NCBI GenBank assembly: GCA_905221605.1
Contig: CAJNDS010002379.1
Location: 1,312,501-1,363,972, forward strand
Direction of reading: 5' to 3'
DNA length: 51,472 bases
DNA from: Symbiodinium natans
Lineage: Eukaryota > Sar > Dinophyceae > Suessiales > Symbiodiniaceae
Shown: one piece after another, positions 10,629 through 19,099 of the stretch
Numbering within the stretch: the first letter of the stretch is position 1
Layout: each line of letters starts with the position of its first letter
Translations under genes and position numbers: made by a program
Notes under the pieces: model-generated
Database searches by the model: none
What the model was told of the DNA's origin: nothing
Seen by the model: only the letters and a program-made list of their open reading frames with translations

Positions 10629-11160
10629 TCGGGTTTAGGGTTTAGGGTTTAGGGTTTAGGGTTTAGGGTTTAGGGTTTAGGGTTTAGGGTTTGAGGCTTC
10701 TGAGTTAGGCGTTTTGGGTTTAATGATCGCTTGGCTGCGATTGAATGCCCTCCCCACTCCCCCCCCCCCCCCCCTGCCCCGGATTGGTGCAATGGGTCTG
10801 GGAGGGGGGCCGAAATTTCGGATTGGAGTGGGTTTCTTAACGGGGCTTTGTTCTGATCCTGGGGGGTGACTTGTGTTTACTTACAGGGCTGGCGTCATTG
10901 AGACTTAAAGTGGTTGGTCTGGCAGAACACATTTGGTGAGAAGAAGCGGTCGCATCCTCCGAATTCGTTTCCAACTCTGATTCCCTGACCTTGCTGTTGG
11001 ACCATGTTGGGCATGTGCTTTTCCTCGGACAGGCTGAGATGGACACACCAATTGAACGAAGCTGTGAATCTAGTGCATCCGACTAGCACCTGCCAAAATC
11101 TTGCATTCCCAGACAGTGACGATCGATCATTGGCAGAACTGACTCTACCTCACTTGCACC
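10629..11160. other. TTTAGGG array, then upstream region of next gene
   Basis: TTTAGGG at 10629-10695, a poly-C run at about 10759-10775, then unique sequence to the ATG at 11161. No spliced-leader relic or promoter motif was seen, which is usual for dinoflagellate genes. Confidence 0.45.
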
Positions 11161-12577
11161 ATGTCTCTGACGGTGGATGTTCCTGGTTTTGGACGCCTCA
11201 CTCTCCCGTGGGGTGTCGGGATTTCCGCCAGTGACGTGATTAGCCTAGCCCAAAGCCGACTGCCTGGTCACTGGCACGGAAACAAGCTCCTCTCAAGTGG
11301 GCAGCACCAGCTCGGGACCAATGAAATCATCACCCAGCAGACTGCGGTGCGCGGAATGGTCTTGGCCAACTATTCCGAAATCAGTGCGGAGGACTCAAGT
11401 GTGTTTCTTTTCCACAGTAGTTCGCGTCAGTTTACAGTCAGTGTGTGTCCAGCATAGCACATGTCAGCATGCCACCTGCCCGGGCTACTGTAGTGACGGC
11501 TCATGCCGTTCTTTAAATCTCCCCCCCCCCCCCCCCCAAATTTTGCAGGAGGCTTGCTACATCGTGCACACGGCCGAGCGAGGCATCAGTTTGGAGCAGT
11601 TGCAACGGCTCGTAAGGTTCGTCTCAGTTATGGCGGACCGCTGGTTCGAGACCTACGGTGCCCATGCCGGAAGCAGACTGAGACTCAGCACCTTCAATCT
11701 GTATCACGCAAATCACTGGATCATCAAGCCAGCCACGCAAGGCTACCACGAGCAGAACGGATGCAGCTTGGTGGAGGTGATGTCTCTGGATCCTCGTGCG
11801 CAGAAGCCGCGCTGGTTCGTGTCCCATGCTTGGATAGACCCTCGCTCAATGCTTCGCTTCTGGTTTGATTTCTTTGTTTTCTGGCAGAAACGACTGGCAT
11901 ACGGTGTCCGTAAAAGTGCAGTCAATATGTCGTATATGTTAGTGGCTTTGAGGCACGGCAAATCACGCACGCACACGAGCACGTACGCGCGCACGCGCAC
12001 GCGTACACACGCACGCGTACACGCGCACGCGTACACACGCACTGACACACACACACACACACACACACAGACACCCACCCACCCACCCACCCACCCACCC
12101 ACCCACCCACCCACCCACCCACCCACCCACGTACCCACCCACCACCCACCCACGCATGCACGCACGCACGCACGCACGGGGGAACGCACGCACGCACACA
12201 CGCACGCCCGCACGCACGCACCCACGCACCCACGCACGCACGCACGCACGCACGCAGAAGCTGTTGCCATTCTTTTCCGCAGGGAGCGGCTGAATATAGC
12301 GCACCATGAAGCTTTGTGTTGTGTGTTTGTGACAAGGAGCCAGTCAGCGAGTTCCTCGCATGTCTGGAGCAGCATGCCCGAGTGAGAGAGATGCCAGGCA
12401 GCACCACGTACTGGGTATGTGCGTATGCGAACAACCAGCATCGTGTCGAAGACGATATCATGTGCAATCCTCGAAGCACATCTTTTTACAGAGCCATGCA
12501 GATGTGCGAAGGGGTTCTCCTGGTGCTTGACTCAGCTGGAACCCCCTTTCAGCGTATTTGGTGCTGCTTCGAGCAGA
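11161..12577 (+). CDS. FVSH/WVCAYANNQH/IWCCFE family protein (TIR-like?)
   Basis: Exon 1 (11161 to about 11391) starts MSLTVDVPGFGRLTLPWGVG and looks like a ubiquitin-like N-terminal fold. A GA donor after GCG GAG keeps frame with exon 2. Exon 2 (11549 to about 11833, acceptor TTTTGCAG|GAG) reads EACYIVHTAERGISLEQLQR and contains LYHANHWIIKPATQ and PRWFVSHAW. Exon 3 (about 12337-12577) contains EPVSEFLACLEQHAR, YWVCAYANNQHRVEDDI, SFYRAMQMCEGVLLVLD and FQRIWCCFEQ. These blocks are a set I recognise from dinoflagellate multigene families of unknown function. The FVSHxW start, middle and CCFE end recall a TIR-type fold, but that is inference. The join between exons 2 and 3 is unresolved: no GT, GC or GA donor after HAW keeps frame with AAG|GAG. 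The end may be a donor at CAGA|GTATTG. Confidence 0.75.
11965..12256. repeat. CA / CGCA / CCCA microsatellite in an intron
   Basis: Tetra- and dinucleotide repeats (GCAC, ACAC, then CCCA, then GCAC again) fill most of the intron between exons 2 and 3 of the FVSH gene. Long open frames over them on both strands (poly His-Thr, Pro-Thr, Gly-Val) are artefacts. Confidence 0.9.
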
Positions 12578-13123
12578 GTATTGCTGCGGCCTCAATACCT
12601 TTACTGAACATGCTTGCTTGTTCGGAACATGTCGGAACGGATTGCCCGGGCCCGTTGTTGCACAGTGCAATCTGGCAATGTTCCCTGTCTAGGAGAGTAA
12701 CCAAGCCTAGCAGTGCCGCAGTGCCTCATTTGCAGAATTCACCATTCAAGTTCCATAGCTTAGAAGGCTCTCAAAGAACCGCTTGGTTCGGTCAGTTTAG
12801 GGTTTAGGGTGGTTGCTTCTCCGAGTCTTCACCTAATCAACCTGCCTCCCACTGGTGGTCTCTTCACCGTCTGCCAGTCCACCAATGTGAGGGTTGTTCT
12901 AACACGCTGGACACATCGGATTTAGATGACAGGTCTTGCTTGATAGTCACAGTCTTCGCGACAGGCCCGCGAAAGGGGCGAAAGGATTAGCAGAACATCA
13001 TCATTGCTTCGACTCATAGTGCTTATGTTCCAGCATGCGTTCATCCTTCTTATAGAGGCTTTGAAGACTCGTGTTTCGTGCAGTCAAATCAGCGTACTCT
13101 TATCGTATATGTCAGACATGCAG
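12578..13123. other. Unannotated stretch downstream of the FVSH gene
   Basis: Open frames continue to about 12800 but lose the family pattern after the CCFEQ block. A single TTTAGGG pair occurs at about 12795-12809. No other gene supported. Confidence 0.4.
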
Positions 13124-13229
13124 AGAAGCTTGCAAAAGAGCAGCGTTTGAGAAAGCCAACGCCGAAAGTCGTCAAGGACGTGCGCGAGGTTCGCGAAAGG
13201 GCCGCAATTAGGCGAATTGTCCTGGCAAG
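13124..13229 (+). CDS. Candidate exon, charged helix
   Basis: Starts after CATGCAG and ends AAG|GTGTTG. It reads EKLAKEQRLRKPTPKVVKDV and continues REVRERAAIRRIVLA, a highly charged helix with no stop. Partner exons were not identified; it could be the 3' end of the preceding gene or the 5' end of the next. Confidence 0.4.
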
Positions 13230-13674
13230 GTGTTGGCTTGGCCCAAAAAGTCAAGTGCTAGCAGGTTGAGCGGTTTTCTGATGATGTGACACGTGGTGGT
13301 TAAACGTTGTCTTGTCTAAGTCGGCAGTTCTCTGCAGAGTCCAGTTCCCCAACTTCATTACGTCACTACCAATAATACAGCACCCTGTCCCGTGACCGTG
13401 TAGTCGACGCCGGCGCGCGACGTTGTGCTTGGGGAGGTTTGGGAGAGGGAAAAGACAGTGTACAGCATCCCCCTCCTCCCCCACACCCTCCCTCACGTGC
13501 TCTTTTTTTGCGTCTGCTGAGAATCCATGCCCAGCTTCATCTTGTATCTGACGCTATATGGCGGTGAGAAACGAGGTAGGTTCTTGGGATATTTTAGATC
13601 TTCCCCTATTGGGTTTAAGGGGATCATATTCAGAAAAAAACAGAATCAGAGGGTTTTTTAGAGGCCCTCCTAGG
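13230..13674. other. No feature recognised
   Basis: Mixed sequence without repeats. One open frame on the minus strand (13251-13496) lacks any motif or splice support. Confidence 0.4.
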
Positions 13675-13787
13675 AATCTCGGGAGGCTTTTCTGCCTGCT
13701 TAGGCCTCGTATCCCTAAACCCTAAACCCTAAACCCTAAACCCTAAACCCAGAAAATCTCGGGAGGCTTGTCTGCCTGCTTAGGCCA
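13675..13787. repeat. CCCTAAA array flanked by a 33-bp direct repeat
   Basis: AATCTCGGGAGGCTTTTC... at 13675-13707 recurs at 13755-13787 with one internal change (TTTTC/TTGTC) and an end difference. Between the copies lie five CCCTAAA units (about 13712-13750). This resembles an insertion or repair event that duplicated the flank and added telomere repeat. Confidence 0.8.
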
Positions 13788-13856
13788 TCGAACATCGGGA
13801 GGATGGTTGGTCCAGGCATCGTTTGCTGCTGGACGTTGGCGCCACGGACATGCAGG
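13784..13856 (+). CDS. Candidate exon, ankyrin-like fragment
   Basis: After TTAG|GCC the frame reads AIEHREDGWSRHRLLLDVGA and continues TDMQ, with a good GG|GTAAAG donor. RLLLDVGATDMQ resembles the second helix and turn of an ankyrin repeat. The phase does not match the next accepted exon, so another exon may lie between, or the call may be wrong. Confidence 0.35.
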
Positions 13857-13897
13857 GTAAAGCTGCCCGGCGCAGGGATAGACGACTCGGAAGCCCA

Positions 13898-13902
<5 letters not shown>

Positions 13903-13942
<40 letters not shown>

Positions 13943-14018
13943 GGTTTAGGTACAAGGTTCCCATATCAAGAAACCAGCCCAGAAAAGGGGTGCCCTTAAT
14001 CTGGTTACTGGGCTACCA
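13903..14018. mobile_element. Family A element, copy 2, left half replaced by GGGTTGA repeat
   Basis: The right half is intact (TACAAGGTTCCC...GGGGTGCCCTTAAT...GGTTACTGGGCTACC ending at 14018). The expected left end is absent, and a GGGTTGA/GGGTTTA array (13903-13948) sits in its place. Confidence 0.65.
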
Positions 14019-14096
14019 AGACGAGGGGGGAGGGGAGCACAAAGTTCCCGAGTGTAGCATTCAAAATCTAGCCTTGCTGGGGGCTGTGGTTCCTAG

Positions 14097-17000
14097 GCTC
14101 ACGTCCTTACTGATGGCCTGGCCGGCGTGGAGACACGGATGATCGGCATCGTCGGCTTGTTCAGGAAGTCCGTGCGCGAACGCCCTTTTCCTGCTGCGCT
14201 CCTGGCGTGAGGTCTGAGCGTGAAGATTCAGGCGCAGTGCATTTAGTCCATGTCATTTTCTTGCACCTTCGTGCACCTTTCTTAGGTACTGTGTGCTTCT
14301 TTGCTGATCTTCTCCTGTCATGCTTCGAAGGGCTCAGAATATACTCTAATGCATTGACTGGCGTCAGGATGCCGAATATACAGAGCGGATCGACAAGGTG
14401 AGGATTTTGAACAGCATCGCCTTCCATGAGCTGGGACCTGGCTTCTTCCAGGATTTGCAGTCGCACCCAGCAGAGCATCCAAATTTTGAGCGGGTGAACC
14501 GGGCGCTTGCGTCGCACTTTGCTTTGGCCATGTGGTACGGCCACGCGCAGGAGCAGAAGTCCACGGAAGTCCTGGGACGTGTCTTGGAGGCAGACACGTC
14601 GCGCCGCATCGTGCAGCTGTCCTTCACCGGCTGTTCGCACTTCGGGGACGCAGAGCTCCAAGTGCTGATGTCACACCTGCCGGATGTGCGCGTGCTCCGA
14701 CTGGACCTGTGCTTCACCGGATTGGAGACCTTGGACTCCTTCATCTCGAGGGCAACGAGGGACTCGAAGGTGGAAGCCGCGAGGGCCGTTCCGAGCCTGC
14801 GGTGCTTGGCGGAGCTCACGCTGCGCCTCACGGGCTCCGAGCGCTTGCGCAGCGTGGCTGGCCTGAGCGAGGCGCTGGCAGACATGCGGCTGGCCTACCT
14901 GGAGCTCTGGCCAGGGGGGGGGTCTGAAAAAAACGCATGTCGGAAGTAATATAGGGGTCGGAATAAATACAAATAATAGCATTCCCTTATGTCCCTTTAT
15001 GGTAATACTGTAATTCCCCCCCTCCTCAAAATCCTATTTTCATGATTAAGGGCTCTATAGTAGTCACCTAGGACGTATGGGACACTGTAGGGATGCTTAT
15101 TTGTTTTGCGATTGCATTCTCGTGTCTTGCAGAGATGGAAACAGGCTGATCTGCTGCCCTAAACCCCAAACCCTAAACCCCAAACCCTAAACCCCAAACC
15201 CTAAACCCGAAATCCTAAACCGTGGCACATCTCCGCAGGTTGATGAAGCTGCCACAGCTGGAGGAGCCCTGGTTCTTAGTAGGGAATGAGGGAGTTAGGG
15301 CCCCACATATACCCATTAAGGGATTTTTTCGGGTACCCTATATATATATATATATATATATTTCGGGTACCCTATATATATATATATTCTCTTTTAAGGG
15401 ATGATATCGGGGGCCCTATATATACCCATTGAGGGATTATATAGGGGTACCTCCGTCCTTCATTCCCTCTAAAAGAACCAGCCAGAGGAGTTGGGACCCC
15501 TGGCCATGGCATTGAAGAACCAGCGCCTCGAAGACTTGGTCCTGGATCTCAGCGGATGCGAGCGCGTCTCAAGGGACGTGCGCGCGGAGCTGAAGGAGTC
15601 CATCAGGTCACAGACGAGATTTCGCAGAATGAACACCTGGGTCCACATTGAAGCTCCGGTCGACAAGGGCCTCCAGTGCCTCAAGCCTTCCACAAGGAGG
15701 GGGGCCTCCTTACTATACTATAACTGTAGTTAAGGGACTTAGAACCTAATTTAGGATCCTTATAACCCAACTTAGGGTTCTTATAACCAGGGGGCCCCTC
15801 CTTCCAGGTCTTGCTGGCGTCGGGTGCGTCGACGGCTGCGGCAACTCTCCACTTCGCACCACAAGTCTGCTTCCTTTTCGCCCATGAGCTTCTACTCCAG
15901 CAGCTCCAGCAGTACCAGCGATGGGTCAGGAGAAGATGCTGACTCGGAGATGCGAGACAGCGAGGACGAGCTTGATGAATCCAGGCCCTTTCCCTGCAAC
16001 CATCCTGCATGCACATCCTTTCATGGTTTCGAGAGCGGGTATTGCCGCAGGCATCGGTGCTTCGGGATTTGCGCAAGGATCTGCTCATCGCTGAACTCCC
16101 AGCGTCAGTATTTTGAGCTCTTTTTGCTCATGCTCGCCCAAGCAATAGCAGAAGCCGAGAGTCGCTATTTACTGTTTCTCATTGTGTTAAGCTTATTCCC
16201 TGCGGCGTGCTACAGCATGTCACTCTTGATGCGTGCTTCTGCTATGGCCACGCTCTTTGCGTTGGCAGTCATCGCCGTCATGAGCATATGGTATACGACG
16301 GTTCGGCTCAACCGAATGGAAGAGCTTTCAAAACAGTTGGAGGTGCGTGCGGAGTCTGTCTATGCCAAGCACTTGGGGAGTGACTTGTCGGATCTGTTTG
16401 GTGATCAACGGGAGGTGCACATTTCTCACTTCCATGTTAGCAGCTTGCAAGAGCACTACCTGGAAGCCAGAAGGCACTCCGAGACGTTCCGTAAACGAGT
16501 ATGCCTGCCGCTGAGCGAGTTCATGAACAGCCAGATTTTGTCCGGATCATTGGAGAGCTTGCAACCCAAACTGAAGCCAGTACCATTGGCGCGTGAAGCT
16601 ATCGAAATGAAGGGCGACCCAAGCCGTGTCTATGACATCTTGTACTGCCACGTGACGCTTCCTGACCTGACTGGCGTTGCCAATGCTTGGCACTTTCTCA
16701 AAGTACGGCTAGGAAATGATGACTCGAACGTGATTGAGATTATGTCCATGCGGGACTCCTTTGCTCTTGCCCAGGCTGGCCACAGGTGTGCAGAGATCGT
16801 GGTAAGAATCCACAGCTATTTTGCTACGATCCGGTTCTTTGAGGGCTCCCTGAATGAGCTTCAAGCACAGCTGGACGTTGTGCATCGCAGGGCAAAGCAG
16901 CTGGGTCTTGTAGCTAGTAAGGAGGCGTGCCGGCGCCAGCCCGCTTCCAGAACGCGTCCTTGGTTTCTGGATGTCTCCCTTTGCCTGCTTCGTACGAGCT

Positions 17001-18280
17001 CTTTGCTGGCTGCAGTGTACCTTGCGGGGCAATACTTCGCCCGCTACAGTCCGACGGTACTCCAGTCCCGAGTACGCCATTCACCGGTATGGCAATATGT
17101 CTTCGCCTTGAAAAACGATGCTGACCCTCCCGCTCATCCGACGACGTGGGCGCCATGCATGGTCTTCACTTTGCCCTACCTCGTACTGACGTTCGTGCTT
17201 GTGTGCGACTTGCAGCGGTGCAGGGCCAGAGTGAGCAGCCGGAGCCTGACCCCCATTCAGCTGCTTTACGAGAACGATTTCGGGATTCATGGAAGATTTT
17301 ACAGCCTTAAAGTTGCTGCCTTACAGTTCTTCACTGTGATGCTACAAGCTTTGGGAAAGCTTCCAGTCATGGGTGGCATCGCGTCCTTCTCGATTCAGGA
17401 AGGCGCCAACATGTCACAGGCCTTCACGTGCTCGTTCTGGGTCTTTGCTGCCTGGTAGCCCAGTGGTACCCCTTTCCCCTTTTTTGGGTACAAGGTTCCC
17501 TTACTAAGTAACCAGCCAGAAATAAGGGTGCCCTTGTTGCAATATGGTTACTGGGCTTCCTAGGTTGCTATCCTGGGCATGAACAGCCTCTATCCCAGCA
17601 TCTTGTTCTTAGTCCCCTCCGACAAGAGGGTGCGCCTGGGAGCCGGGATCCTGGATGCTATCCTTGATACTTACTTCTCCGACAGCTGGACTTTAGACTT
17701 TTTTGGGCTTCCTTATTCAGTAGGAGTAATGAAGTTTAACCGTTTTTTCTCCTTGGTTATTGGAGAAGTAAGGATATGGCTTACACCCTCTCATACCTGG
17801 TAGTGACGCTGCTGGCCAATTACAAGCTGGTCATGAAGCGAGCAGTTACGGGGAACTTCGGGACAGAGGGCAACGTTTATAATGATTACGCAGAAGTAGT
17901 TCACCTTGAAGCGAAGGCGGATGCAGAGATTACTTTTCCCACAGACTTCGTCGGCTTCTTCGCCGTCTACTATTCAGTAGCCCATGTTTGCTCAGTTTGC
18001 CGAGCCCTCGAACAAAAACCTCCCAAAGCATGGCTGGTTCGAGGGACACTTGGTGGCCCACTGGTACCCCTTTTTTTTGGTTCAAGCTTCCCTTATAAAG
18101 TAGCCAATCCCCAAAAGGGTGCCCTTATTAACTTTTTGTAACCCTAAACCCTAAACCCTAATATGGTTGCTGGGCTACCGAGGACAGGTTCTTCTTTGCG
18201 GTCGCTTTGCCCCAGAAGCGCAGCTCCTGGCGGGAAATGCCAGGCACTTTTCAAGGTGCTGCCTCCTGGGTGCCGAGTGA
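14097..18280 (+). CDS. LRR and multi-pass membrane protein, eight exons
   Basis: Exons that join in frame: 14097-14204, 14368-14909, 15239-15263, 15482/15488-15696, 15808-17440, 17564-17665, 17773-18052, 18183 to a TGA at 18278-18280 or a GTGAGT donor at 18277. Donors are GC, GC, GA, GA, GT, GA, GT; every acceptor is AG|G. The N-terminal half has LRRs of the VRVLRLDLCFTG / LEDLVLDLSGC type; the join LPQLE|ELGPLAMAL restores a normal LRR spacing. Next come a Ser-rich acidic linker and a Cys/His cluster (CNHPACTSFHG...YCRRHRC) that could bind zinc. Then two hydrophobic helices (SRYLLFLIVLSLFPAACYSM and the following MATLFALAVIAVMSIWY), a soluble segment with GDPSRVYDIL and EIVVRIHS that weakly recalls RelA/SpoT-like domains (catalytic residues not established), and at least four more membrane helices. 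The last of these are near ILDAILDMAYTLSYLVVTLL and FVGFFAVYYSVAHVCSVC. The first exon shown has no clear start codon, so the gene may begin upstream. Probably a membrane protein specific to dinoflagellates; function unknown. Confidence 0.8.
15264..15487. mobile_element. Introner-like intron, family B
   Basis: GA-AG intron flanked by GAG on both sides (CTGGAG|GAGCCC ... CCAGAG|GAGTTG). Near its ends is an inverted repeat: GGTTCTTAGTAGGGAATGA on the left and the complement of GGTTCTTTTAGAGGGAATGA on the right. The core has TA microsatellites and repeated GGGATT...GGGTACCCTATA motifs. Confidence 0.7.
15697..15807. mobile_element. Introner-like intron, family C (111 bp, GA-AG)
   Basis: Exon ends ACA AG and resumes G TCT, in frame. 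The ends are an imperfect inverted repeat, AAGGAGGGGGGCC against the complement of GGGGCCCCTCCTT. The interior has repeated TTATAACC/CTTAG motifs. Confidence 0.75.
17441..17563. mobile_element. Introner-like intron, family A, copy 3
   Basis: The element core 17454-17560 has ends GGTAGCCCAGTGG and TTACTGGGCTTCC. The nearest frame-keeping GT donor is 13 bases left of the element (TTCTGG|GTCTTT), and the acceptor is CCTAG|GTT. Using GT at 17455 instead would break the frame by one base. Confidence 0.75.
17666..17772. mobile_element. Introner-like intron, family D (107 bp, GA-AG)
   Basis: Perfect 11-bp inverted ends, CTTACTTCTCC near the donor and GGAGAAGTAAG at the acceptor, with GATA at both boundaries (CTT|GATACTT ... 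GTAAG|GATATG) as a likely target duplication. Removal joins ATC CTT to GAT ATG in frame, giving ILDAILDMAYTLSYLVV. Confidence 0.85.
18053..18182. mobile_element. Family A intron, copy 4, with CCCTAAA inserted
   Basis: Ends GGTGGCCCACTGGTACC and TTGCTGGGCTACC. The core GGGTGCCCTTATTA is followed by about 30 extra bases containing three CCCTAAA units (about 18138-18161) before TATGGTTGCTGGG. The telomere repeat sits inside the element, exactly where the other copies read straight through. GT donor; AG|GA keeps the frame. Confidence 0.8.
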
Positions 18281-18624
18281 GTAGGGTTTAGGGTTTAGGG
18301 TTTGGGGTTTTCGGGTTTAGGGCTTAGGGTTTAGGGTTTAGGGTTTAGGGCTTAGGGCTTAGGGTTTAGGGTTTAGGGTTTAGGGTTTCAAGTTCAAGCA
18401 TTCACTAGTCAAGCTCGCTACTCTGGTATAGAACATATACCCACCCACTCTGTGGATCCCATCGCATTAGGAAAGCATCATAGTTTTTAACTTCAAGCCA
18501 GTCTTCCTTTCAATCAACAAGCCCAAGGCTTAATATCCCTTAAATCCCCAATCCCAAGGCCCAATAGCCCCTAACTCCTACCCTGGGCCCTAAACCTTAA
18601 GCCGCCGGCCCTGAACCCAGGCCC
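18281..18624. other. TTTAGGG repeat and unique sequence
   Basis: TTTAGGG with TTAGGGC variants at 18284-18388 follows directly on the possible GTGAGT donor at 18277. The rest (18390-18624) has CCTAA-like remnants and no coding. Confidence 0.6.
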
Positions 18625-18915
18625 GAAGAAATGGGCCTTTGCCACGAAGAAACGGGCCTTGGCCACGAAGAAAATGGGCCTTAGCCGCGAAGAAATGCGC
18701 TTTAGCCACGAAGAAATGGGCCTTACCCATAGTCATGGGCCTTAGACACGAAGAAATGGGCCTTAGCCACGAAGAAATGGGCCCTTAGCCACGAAGAAAT
18801 GGGCGTTAGCCACGAAGAAATGGGCGTTAGCCACGAAGAAATGGGCCTTAGCCACGAAGAAATGGGCCTTAGACACGAAGAGATGGGCCTTAGACACGAA
18901 GACATGTGCATTCGC
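18625..18915. repeat. 21-bp minisatellite (GAAGAAATGGGCCTTAGCCAC), about 13 units
   Basis: Units vary at one to three positions; one unit carries an extra A and one is interrupted by CCATAGTCAT. 21 bp is seven codons, so several frames stay open (for example KKWALAT repeated on +). The length changes argue against a maintained reading frame across the whole array. Confidence 0.85.
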
Positions 18916-19099
18916 CACGAATGAGTTAAGGGTTTAAATGTATAAGGTATGAGAGTTTTAGGATTTAGGGGGCCTTTTTGGCATTTTTGTTGTTTGTCTT
19001 GTCGTCCCTGTTGTGTGATTTATTCTTTTCAGTGCATGTGCACACAGGTTCCGATCGCTGTGTCTTGACGTGTGTGTATGTTTTGTCACGGCGTCGAAG

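Noticed and set aside
11297-12385. 362-residue open frame with poly His-Thr and Pro-Thr
   Set aside because: Only the part over exon 2 (11549-11833) is real. The rest runs through an intron and a CA/CCCA microsatellite.
11743-12479. Long minus-strand frames rich in Val-Cys-Ala-Arg and Gly-Gly-Trp-Val
   Set aside because: Artefacts of the same microsatellite; no motif outside it.
17454-17563. GT donor at 17455, exactly at the element end
   Set aside because: It leaves the downstream exon one base out of frame. The GT at 17441 keeps frame, so the splice site lies outside the element.
18625-18915. CRISPR-like array (repeats of constant length)
   Set aside because: Units are contiguous with no variable spacers, and the genome is eukaryotic.
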